Below, piece by piece: positions 1 to 5,059 of a stretch of 7,870 nt of DNA. The stretch lies in the NCBI GenBank assembly GCA_023412175.1, contig JAEYOB010000662.1, positions 1 to 7,870 of the forward strand, read 5' to 3'. The translations under genes were made by a program, and so were the position numbers. This stretch comes from Pseudomonadota bacterium (GTDB lineage: Bacteria > Pseudomonadota > Alphaproteobacteria > Azospirillales > Azospirillaceae). Below the pieces are notes generated by a model. That model had not been told where the DNA came from, did no database searches, and saw only the letters and a program-made list of their open reading frames with translations. The first letter of the stretch is position 1. Each line of letters starts with the position of its first letter.

Positions 1-230
1 GTGCCGGGCGCGCCGCGCCGGGCGCAGGCGCGCGCCGTGATGCCGGTTCCCGTCGCGACGTCGAGGACGTGCTCGCCCGGCCGGGGGGCGAGCCCGGCAA
101 CGGTGGTATCGATCCCGTCGTAGATGCCGCGGATGATCTCTTCGTAATCCCGGCCGCCCGAACTCCAGACGGCGGCGGCGCGTTCGTTGTGCGGCTGAAC
201 AATCGGGGCGGCGGTGGTCTGGACGTCCAT
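1..230 (-). CDS. class I SAM-dependent methyltransferase, N-terminal part (runs off left edge)
   Basis: The minus strand reads from an ATG at 230-228 to the window edge with no stop, giving 76 residues that begin MDVQTTAAPIVQPHNERAAA. Residues about 55-63 read VLDVATGTG, the glycine-rich motif I of class I (Rossmann-fold) methyltransferases that binds S-adenosylmethionine. The preceding helix (residues about 27-50) and the G-x-H-VLDVATGTG pattern resemble UbiE/methyltransferase-11-type enzymes. The substrate cannot be told because the acceptor-binding part is outside the window. The start is supported by an AGAGGA Shine-Dalgarno sequence a few bases upstream on the minus strand. The gene is divergent from the BTAD regulator, so the regulator is a natural candidate for its control. 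No long plus-strand reading frame here shows a recognisable motif. The family call is firm; the specific function is unknown. Confidence 0.85.
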   Translation of the reverse strand, partial: MDVQTTAAPIVQPHNERAAAVWSSGGRDYEEIIRGIYDGIDTTVAGLAPRPGEHVLDVATGTGITARACARRGAPG

Positions 231-284
231 GTCATCCTCTTTGCTGAAAGGGCTCGCCCGACCTGCCGGGCTTCGCTGGGAAGG

Positions 285-313
285 ATTGCCGGCCCCCGTC
301 AGCCGGTCGTCAA
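285..313 (-). promoter_or_regulatory. candidate promoter of the methyltransferase gene
   Basis: On the minus strand a TTGACG -35-like element (313-308) is followed, after 17 bp, by GGCAAT (290-285). The -35 is a 5/6 match to the sigma-70 consensus and the -10 only 3/6, the weak -10 expected of an activator-dependent promoter. The -35 lies inside the promoter-proximal copy of the TTTGACG heptamer, the geometry SARP-type activators use. Transcription would start near 278, giving a leader of about 48 nt. This is inferred from sequence only. Confidence 0.35.
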
Positions 314-348
314 ACGGACGCCGGCCGAAGCGTCAAAAAGACGTCAAA
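308..348. promoter_or_regulatory. three direct CGTCAAA heptamers, candidate BTAD/SARP operator
   Basis: The heptamer CGTCAAA (TTTGACG on the minus strand) occurs at 308-314, 331-337 and 342-348, all in the same orientation. The starts are 23 and 11 bp apart, about two helical turns and one. SARP-family regulators with an OmpR-like winged helix plus BTAD domain are known to bind direct heptamers spaced by about 11 or 22 bp and overlapping a -35 region. The gene starting at 457 encodes such a regulator. The match of spacing and neighbour makes this the best operator candidate in the region; binding is inferred. Confidence 0.5.
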
Positions 349-355
349 ATGCGAC

Positions 356-398
356 CCTCTGCTTCAGAGGTACCCCTGCTCGGCCGACGCACCTCTGA
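356..398. repeat. nested CCTCTG inverted repeats upstream of the BTAD regulator
   Basis: CCTCTG at 356-361 is followed by a 3-nt spacer and its complement CAGAGG at 365-370. TCAGAGGT (364-371) also pairs perfectly with ACCTCTGA (391-398) across 19 bp. The same 6-mer thus appears three times in 42 bp, and the last copy overlaps the -35 of the regulator's likely promoter. This fits an operator for a dimeric repressor or alternative hairpins in DNA or RNA. No known regulator was recognised from the sequence. Confidence 0.4.
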
Positions 399-423
399 CA
401 ACAAAACTCCGGCCTGTTATGGT
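395..423 (+). promoter_or_regulatory. candidate sigma-70 promoter of the BTAD regulator
   Basis: CTGACA (395-400, 5/6 match to TTGACA) and TATGGT (418-423, 4/6 match to TATAAT) are separated by exactly 17 bp. Transcription would begin near 430, leaving a leader of roughly 27 nt to the ATG at 457. This independently favours 457 over the in-frame upstream starts, which would lie before the promoter. Confidence 0.45.
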
Positions 424-456
424 GCCGGGCTTGGACACGCTGCTTCCAGGCGCGAG

Positions 457-2448
457 ATGGTCGGACCGACTCTGCGGCTTCTGGGCGGTTTCGCGCTCGC
501 CGACGCGGGCGGGCGCGTGCTCGTCCCGCCGGGGCGCAAGGCCCAGGCGCTGCTGGCCTGTTTGGCGCTGGACGCGCCGCGGCCGGTCTCACGGGAGCGT
601 CTGGCCGGCCTGCTGTGGGACGAACGCGAGGAACGGCGGGCGCGGCACAGCCTGCGCCAGTGCGTGATGGAACTGCGCCGCCTCGGCGAACAGGCGGGCT
701 GCGACCTGATCCGCACGGACAAGGACATGCTTTCCCTGGCGCTTCCGGTCGAGGGGGTGGATGGGCTGGCGGTCGAGCGTCTGGCCCGTGAGGGGACGCC
801 CGATGCGTTGCGCACCGCCAGCGGTCTGTGCGCAGGCATGCTGCTGCCCGGGGCGGAAATCGGTACCGAAGGCTTCGACACGTGGCTGGCCGGTGAGCGC
901 GCCCGGTTTGCGCGGCTGGCGGCCGGCGTCTTTGCGCGTCTGACGGCGCTGTGCGAGGCGCAGGGGGATTGGGACGGCCTCACATCCACGGCCGAGCGCT
1001 GGCTGGCCCTCGACCCCGCTTGCGAAGAGGCTCACCGAAGCCTCATGCGCGTGCACGCGCACGCCGGGCGGCGTTCCGCTGCCGTGCGCCAGTACCAAGC
1101 CTGTGCCGAGGCGGTGCGCCGCTGCCTGGATGCCGACCCGGAGGAGGAGACGGTCGAGCTGCTGCACTGCATCCGCGACCGTCCGCCGGCAGCATCCGTG
1201 AGAACCCTGCCGACGATCGAGGTCGGCGATTCTCGGGGTCCGGAGCGGTGGGCCCTGCCTGATCGGCCGTCACTGGCCGTGCTGCCCTTCGAAACCATCG
1301 GCGGGCCGGCCGAGGGGGGCGGGTTCGCCGATGGCGTCGCTTTCGATGTGTTGACGCGGCTGGCGCGGCTGCGCTCGCTGTTCGTCATCGCGCGCGGTTC
1401 ATCCTTCCGCTTCCGCGGCGCCCAGATAGACCCGCGCACGGCCGGGCGTGCGCTCGGCGTGCGCTACCTCGTCGCCGGTTCGGTCCGGCTCCATAACGGG
1501 CGGTTGCGATTGTCGGTGGAGATGGTGGAAGCCGACAGCGGCGCTGCGGTGTGGGGCGAACACTACGACAGGCGCCTGGACGATGTCTTCGCAGTCCAGG
1601 AGGAACTCGCCACCCGCATCGCCGCGGCCCTCGATGCCGAAGTCGAGGCTGCCGAGATGCGGCGCGCCCTCACGAAGCCGCCGACCTCACTGGACGCGTG
1701 GAGCGCGTACCATCGCGGTCTGTGGCACATGTACCGGTTTACCCGCGATGACAACGAGACGGCCCGCGGCTTCTTCCTGCACGGGCTCCGGCTCGATCCG
1801 CTGTGCGCCCGGATCCACGCCGGCCTGTCGTTCACCCACTTCCAGGATGCCTTCCTGCACCGCACCGGTGACCGGCGGCGCGAGGCCGACCTGGCCCACC
1901 GCATCGCCGAACAGAGCGTCGCGCTGGATGAGCGGGATCCGACGACCCACCTGGCCCTCGGGCGCGCGCTCTGGCTCCTGGAAAGGCAGGACGGCGCGGT
2001 CGAGGAGTTGCGGCTTGCGGTCGATCTCAACCCGAACTTCGCGATGGGCCATTACTCGCTCGCCTTCGTCCAGTCACAGGGCGGCGATGCGCCGGCCGCG
2101 CTCCGGGCCGCCGATGTGGCGCAACGGTTGAGCCCCTTCGACCCGCTGCTGTTCGGCATGCTGGGCGCGCGGGCGCTGGCCTATCTGAACCTGGGCGAGC
2201 ACGCGCAGGCCGCGGTGTGGGCGGAGCGGGCGGCGCGGCGGCCGAACGCCCACGTCCATATCCAGGCTCTCGCGGCCTTCTGCAATGCCCTGGCGGGCCG
2301 GCGCGGCGACGCATCGGTTTACGTCCGCCGGATCAGGGAGGCCGCCCCGGCTTACCGGAGCGGCGATTTCCTTGCGGCGTTCCGTACGCTGCGGCCCGCC
2401 GTAGCCGATCTGGTCCGCCGCGTCGGGCCGTCGATCGGCATTCCGTAG
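457..2448 (+). CDS. BTAD (SARP-like) transcriptional regulator with TolB-like and TPR domains
   Basis: The product is a 663-residue cytoplasmic regulator. Residues about 1-90 form an OmpR/SARP-like winged helix (LRLLGGFAL...LLWDERE...ARHSLRQCVMELRR). Residues about 99-245 form a helical bacterial transcriptional activation domain (BTAD). Residues about 269-400 match the TolB-like N-terminal domain seen in adenylate-cyclase-type TPR proteins (PSLAVLPF, FADGV, LFVIARGSSFRFRG, LGVRYLVAGSVR, WGEHYDRRLDDVFAVQEE). Residues about 415-640 are TPR repeats (for example AVDLNPNFAMGHYSLA). No cyclase or kinase domain is present. The frame is open back to a GTG at 214, but the ATG at 457 is preferred: it starts the conserved winged helix, follows an AGG ribosome site, and sits just downstream of a good promoter. 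It probably senses a protein or metabolite partner through its TPR part and may activate the divergent methyltransferase. The architecture call is firm; the target genes are inferred. Confidence 0.88.
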   Translation: MVGPTLRLLGGFALADAGGRVLVPPGRKAQALLACLALDAPRPVSRERLAGLLWDEREERRARHSLRQCVMELRRLGEQAGCDLIRTDKDMLSLALPVEGVDGLAVERLAREGTPDALRTASGLCAGMLLPGAEIGTEGFDTWLAGERARFARLAAGVFARLTALCEAQGDWDGLTSTAERWLALDPACEEAHRSLMRVHAHAGRRSAAVRQYQACAEAVRRCLDADPEEETVELLHCIRDRPPAASVRTLPTIEVGDSRGPERWALPDRPSLAVLPFETIGGPAEGGGFADGVAFDVLTRLARLRSLFVIARGSSFRFRGAQIDPRTAGRALGVRYLVAGSVRLHNGRLRLSVEMVEADSGAAVWGEHYDRRLDDVFAVQEELATRIAAALDAEVEAAEMRRALTKPPTSLDAWSAYHRGLWHMYRFTRDDNETARGFFLHGLRLDPLCARIHAGLSFTHFQDAFLHRTGDRRREADLAHRIAEQSVALDERDPTTHLALGRALWLLERQDGAVEELRLAVDLNPNFAMGHYSLAFVQSQGGDAPAALRAADVAQRLSPFDPLLFGMLGARALAYLNLGEHAQAAVWAERAARRPNAHVHIQALAAFCNALAGRRGDASVYVRRIREAAPAYRSGDFLAAFRTLRPAVADLVRRVGPSIGIP

Positions 2449-2500
2449 CCGGAATCGGGGAAGGAAACCCCAATGCCCGGCGTCTGCCGGTCGGCGGCAA
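2449..2500. terminator. convergent intergenic gap with small hairpins, possible shared terminator
   Basis: The 52-bp gap between the converging regulator and rnk genes contains two small inverted repeats: GGGG/CCCC (2457-2460 with 2468-2471) and TGCCG/CGGCA (2485-2489 with 2495-2499, 5-nt loop). Neither has a clear T tract, so this is only a weak candidate for bidirectional termination. Confidence 0.25.
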
Positions 2501-2938
2501 TCAGGTCGCGGTGCTCGGCACGGCCTCCGCCGTGCTCGACTGGGAGACGGCTTCGACCTTCAAGCGGCGCCAGATCCCCATGCGGTTTTTCCAGCTGATG
2601 CTCTGGCCCGAACGGAGGCCAATCAGGGCCGCTCCGACAGGAGTCATGACCGAAAGCTGCTGGCGCGATGCGTCCTCTCCCATGGGCCAGACCAGGGTAA
2701 CGCTGTGGCGGTGCTCGGTATCGCAATCCACGAACGTGACCTGCGATCCGATCGTCACGGTCGTCTGCGGCAACGCATCGTCGGCCACCACGCAAGCCCG
2801 ATCCAGCTCACGCTCCAGATACTCCGCGACTTCGGATTGGCGATTCCCGGCAGCGAAGGCGAGCTCGGACAGCCGCTCGTGGACACTGTGCGTCAGGGTG
2901 ATAGCGGGCAGCCGGCCAGGGCGCTGCGGTGTGGTCAT
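2501..2938 (-). CDS. rnk: Rnk-type nucleoside diphosphate kinase regulator (GreA/GreB-C family)
   Basis: The 145-residue product is close to the usual Rnk length of about 136. Residues about 10-55 resemble the short Rnk N-terminal helical region (ERLSELA...SEVAEYLERELDRA). Residues about 62-133 form the GreA/GreB C-terminal FKBP-like domain (VTIGSQVTFVD, LSVMTPVGAALIGLRSGQSI, WRRLKVEAV). Rnk proteins bind RNA polymerase near the secondary channel but have a shortened coiled coil without the catalytic acidic tip of GreA/GreB. They were named for effects on nucleoside diphosphate kinase. The last dozen residues are a low-complexity S/T/A tail. The ATG at 2938 is preceded by AGGA about 8 nt upstream. 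It is the second gene of an operon, 49 bp after a clear paralogue. The family call is firm; the in vivo target is unknown. Confidence 0.85.
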   Translation of the reverse strand: MTTPQRPGRLPAITLTHSVHERLSELAFAAGNRQSEVAEYLERELDRACVVADDALPQTTVTIGSQVTFVDCDTEHRHSVTLVWPMGEDASRQQLSVMTPVGAALIGLRSGQSISWKNRMGIWRRLKVEAVSQSSTAEAVPSTAT

Positions 2939-2987
2939 GATTCGATCCTGTGCGGAAACAATAGAGAGAAAGGGAGAGAGGGGAGGT
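2939..2987 (-). other. CU-rich intercistronic leader between the two rnk-like genes
   Basis: Read on the coding (minus) strand, the 49-nt gap is mostly pyrimidine from 2987 to about 2961, in CCTCT/CTCTC runs, followed by the AGGA ribosome site of the downstream gene. Such a tract could bind an RNA-binding protein or base-pair with GA-rich sequence near Shine-Dalgarno sites. Only the composition is seen; any function is inferred. Confidence 0.3.
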
Positions 2988-3440
2988 TCAGGCCGGCAGA
3001 ACGCGTTCGACCGTCAAGCAGCGTGTGACGCCGTCGGCATCGATGTAGGACATGCGCGCACCCTCGCGGAGGCCGAGCAGCGCAGCCCCCAAGGGCGACG
3101 CGATCGTGATCTGCCCCTCGGTGGGCGCCTGATCCGGAAAGATCAGCTCGCCCCATTCGGGAGGCATGCCGTCCGCACGATGGAACAGCACGCGGCTGCC
3201 CATGCGGACGATGGTCCGGGGCAGATCGCCATCGGGGCGGACGATGGCACGGTCCAGTTCCCCGGACAGGAATGCCGATACGTCCGGAGCGTCCGCGGCG
3301 AGTCGATCCATGGCTCTCAACAGGCGGCCATAGTCGGCGCGCCCGATCCAGATCAGTGGCCGCTCAGCCCCCTCGTTCATTGATGACGTCCCCGAATGCA
3401 CGGCAACTGCGTCGCAGGCCAAGGTCGAATTCTGGCGCAT
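2988..3440 (-). CDS. second Rnk-like GreA/GreB-C family protein (paralogue of downstream gene)
   Basis: The 150-residue product aligns with the gene after it: GELDRAIVRPDGDLPRTIVRMGSRVLF here against RELDRACV...LPQTTVTIGSQVTF there. Residues about 28-70 form the Rnk-like N-terminal helices and residues about 75-148 the GreA/GreB C-terminal domain (ITIASPLGAALLGLREGARMSY, TVERVLPA). The start at 3440 has a strong GGAGG five bases upstream. A later in-frame ATG (3380-3378) would give a 130-residue protein nearer the usual Rnk length, with a GGGGA sequence upstream, so the first 20 residues may be an unconserved extension. It is the leading gene of the minus-strand operon and is divergent from glutamate dehydrogenase. 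It presumably binds RNA polymerase. Divergence between the copies suggests different roles, but this cannot be read from the sequence. Confidence 0.82.
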   Translation of the reverse strand: MRQNSTLACDAVAVHSGTSSMNEGAERPLIWIGRADYGRLLRAMDRLAADAPDVSAFLSGELDRAIVRPDGDLPRTIVRMGSRVLFHRADGMPPEWGELIFPDQAPTEGQITIASPLGAALLGLREGARMSYIDADGVTRCLTVERVLPA

Positions 3441-3458
3441 GCAGACCTCCGGCTTCCA

Positions 3459-3474
3459 TCCGTAAGACTACGGA
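3459..3474. promoter_or_regulatory. palindromic operator copy 1, TCCGTA-N4-TACGGA
   Basis: This is a perfect 6-4-6 inverted repeat (spacer AGAC) lying 18 bp before the rnk-like start codon, downstream of that operon's likely promoter. An identical palindrome with a different spacer is at 3535-3550. Exact reuse of both arms with a changed spacer is the signature of a protein-binding operator rather than a chance hairpin. The regulator is not recognised. Confidence 0.6.
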
Positions 3475-3490
3475 AAGCGGCGCAGGCAAC

Positions 3491-3520
3491 ATTTTTTGAG
3501 AAAATATTGTTCATTATCAA
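3491..3520 (-). promoter_or_regulatory. candidate promoter of the rnk-like operon
   Basis: On the minus strand TTGATA (3520-3515, 5/6 to consensus) and AAAAAT (3496-3491, 4/6) are 18 bp apart in an AT-rich patch unusual for this window. The start would fall near 3484, placing palindrome copy 1 just downstream and the FNR-like box over the -35, both positions compatible with repression. Confidence 0.4.
3507..3520. promoter_or_regulatory. FNR/FixK-type box, TTGTT-N4-ATCAA
   Basis: TTGTT-CATT-ATCAA matches the FNR/FixK consensus TTGAT-N4-ATCAA at 9 of 10 defined positions, and the flanking A and T extend the symmetry. Proteins of this family control oxygen-responsive genes in alphaproteobacteria. 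The box lies between two divergent genes, so either could be the target. Confidence 0.45.
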
Positions 3521-3527
3521 TGCGTTG
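3515..3527 (+). promoter_or_regulatory. IHF-consensus site
   Basis: TATCAATGCGTTG is a complete match to the IHF consensus WATCAANNNNTTR, with the upstream A/T tract (3491-3515) often found beside strong IHF sites. It overlaps the FNR-like box and lies between the two palindromic operators, where a sharp bend could bring them together. An IHF match is short, so chance cannot be excluded. Confidence 0.4.
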
Positions 3528-3534
3528 CGCGCTC

Positions 3535-3550
3535 TCCGTATTGTTACGGA
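3535..3550. promoter_or_regulatory. palindromic operator copy 2, TCCGTA-N4-TACGGA
   Basis: This is a perfect 6-4-6 inverted repeat (spacer TTGT) with the same arms as copy 1, 76 bp away. It runs into a further inverted pair, CGGAT (3547-3551) with ATCCG (3558-3562). It overlaps the weak -10-like GATATT (3549-3554) that could serve the dehydrogenase gene on the plus strand. Confidence 0.6.
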
Positions 3551-3677
3551 TATTTTGATCCGGGTTTTTCCTGAGTACAACGGGCCGGCATAAGCCAGAT
3601 GGCGGCAAGCGGAACCTTCAGAGAAGGACGTGCACACCGCCTCGGCGCTCCTGACCGACACCATGAGGGAAAACACG

Positions 3678-4937
3678 ATGGACGATTTGCTTTCGGGGGC
3701 GCTGAGCCGCCTGGATGAAGCCGCCAAGCACGTCGAGGTGGACTCCGAAGTCCTTGAGAAGCTGAAGTATCCCAAAGAAACCCTGAGCGTTCGCCTTTCC
3801 GTGCGCATGGATGACGGCTCGCGCCGCTCATTCCCGGCCTGGCGTTGCCGCTACGACGACACCCGCGGCCCTACCAAGGGCGGCATCCGGTTCCATCCGA
3901 GCTCCAACGTGGAGGAAGTGACCACGCTGGCGTTCTGGATGACGTTCAAGTGCGCGGTGATGAATCTGCCCTACGGCGGCGGCAAGGGCGCCGTGAAGGT
4001 GGATCCGCACAGCCTGTCCAAGTCCGAACTGGAGCGCCTGTCGCGGGCCTACGTGCAGGCGTTCGCCGGCATGATCGGGCCCGACCGCGACATCCCGGCC
4101 CCGGACGTCTACACCAACTCCATGATCATGGGTTGGATGGCTGACGAGTACAGCTCCATCGTCCGCCAGCCGAGCCCGGCCGTCATCACCGGCAAACCCC
4201 TGCCGCTGGGCGGCTCGCTGGGGCGCGACGACGCCACCGCGCGCGGCGGCTACTATCTGCTCAAGCACCTGGAAACGGACCTGGAACTGGCCAACTCGCC
4301 CAAGCGCGTGGTGGTGCAGGGCTACGGCAACGCCGGGTTCCACGTCGCCCGCCTGCTGCACGCCGACGGCTACCGCATCGTCGGCATCTCCGACTCGCGC
4401 GGCGCCATCGTCTGCGAGGACGGCCTCGATCCCCATGCGGTGCAGGCCGCGAAGGAGCGCGGCGGTTCGGTGACGGCCTATGTGAACAGCCGGGCCCGCT
4501 CCGTTACCGCCGACGAGATGCTGGCCATGGACTGCGAAGTCCTGGTCCCGGCCGCCCTGGAGGACCAGATCCACAGGGGCAACGCCGGCGTCATCAAGGC
4601 CCGTATCGTGCTGGAGCTGGCCAACGGCCCGATCACCCCGGACGGCGACCGTATCCTGGAGGAAAAGGGCGTCATCGTGCTGCCCGACATCCTGGCGAAC
4701 GCCGGCGGCGTGACGGTGTCCTACTTCGAGTGGGTGCAGAACCGCCAGGGGTATTAGTGGAACCTGGAGGAGATCCACGACCGTCTGCGCACGATCATGG
4801 AGACCGAAGGGCGCCGGGTGTGGGACATGCGTTCGTCCAAGGGCATCTCCATGCGCACGGCGGCCTATGCCCACGCGCTGGAGCGGCTGGCGAAGGCCAT
4901 CGCCGCACACGGCACCCAGCCGTTCTTCGTCGGCTGA
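3678..4937 (+). pseudogene. gdhA: Glu/Leu/Phe/Val dehydrogenase (glutamate dehydrogenase), interrupted by an in-frame TAG
   Basis: The gene encodes a hexameric-type NAD(P) glutamate dehydrogenase (glutamate to 2-oxoglutarate plus ammonium, cytoplasmic). Counted from the ATG at 3678, the conserved lysines are K67 (TKGGIR), K91 (MTFK) and K103 (GGGKG), with D143 (IPAPD). Their spacing equals K89, K113, K125 and D165 of the Clostridium symbiosum enzyme. K67 and S348 (VSYFEW) mark glutamate rather than leucine specificity. The dinucleotide fold has GYGNAG at 215-220; the SDSRG that follows suggests NAD, weakly. Translation stops at TAG, codon 360, after NRQGY. The same frame continues W-NLEEIHDRL...MRTAAYAHALERLAKA for 59 codons to TGA at 4935-4937, which is the normal family C-terminus. 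The start at 3678 has GAGGGA 7 nt upstream; an in-frame GTG at 3630 has AAGGA only 1 nt away and is less likely. The truncated 359-residue form keeps all catalytic residues but lacks the C-terminal helices. Confidence 0.85.
4755..4757 (+). other. in-frame amber codon inside the glutamate dehydrogenase frame
   Basis: TAG follows GGG TAT and precedes TGG AAC. Family members read QGYYW here, so TAG stands where a second tyrosine codon (TAC or TAT) is expected, a one-base change. The reading frame is intact on both sides. The BTAD regulator gene ends with TAG at 2446-2448, so TAG acts as a normal stop in this genome. A nonsense mutation or sequence error is more likely than genome-wide recoding. 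Confidence 0.8.
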
Positions 4938-4953
4938 CGGACCGCGGTGTGCC

Positions 4954-4980
4954 GGGGGAGGGGGCATCGCCCCCTCCTTC
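4954..4980 (+). terminator. hairpin terminator after glutamate dehydrogenase
   Basis: A 9-bp perfect stem (4957-4965 GGAGGGGGC with 4969-4977 GCCCCCTCC) closes on a 3-nt ATC loop and can extend three more pairs outward using two G-T wobbles. It is followed by TTCCTT. It starts 16 bp after the TGA at 4937, further evidence that the gene's natural end is that TGA rather than the TAG. It isolates the dehydrogenase from the kinase gene. Confidence 0.7.
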
Positions 4981-5059
4981 CTTGGAATGGGATCGTACAC
5001 CGCGCTGCGCTATACCCTGGCGGTCCGCCCACGACCGTTGCCCGAAAGTACGTTCCAAG

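Noticed and set aside
214..456. N-terminal extension of the BTAD regulator to the GTG at 214
   Set aside because: It would cross the divergent promoter region, the heptamers and a good sigma-70 promoter, and even overlap the methyltransferase start; the extra 81 residues show no domain.
3630..3677. GTG at 3630 as the start of glutamate dehydrogenase
   Set aside because: Its AAGGA is only 1 nt from the GTG. The ATG at 3678 has a well-spaced GAGGGA and begins at the family-typical MDDLL.
4755..4757. Genome-wide reassignment of TAG (for example to pyrrolysine)
   Set aside because: The BTAD regulator in the same window ends at TAG, and the expected residue at 4755 is an ordinary tyrosine rather than a specialised catalytic position.
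3828..5000. Long open frame on the minus strand (about 390 codons) opposite glutamate dehydrogenase
   Set aside because: It mirrors the codon structure of the dehydrogenase in GC-rich DNA, is rich in His/Gln/Arg/Gly without any recognisable motif, and overlaps a gene with all family active-site residues.
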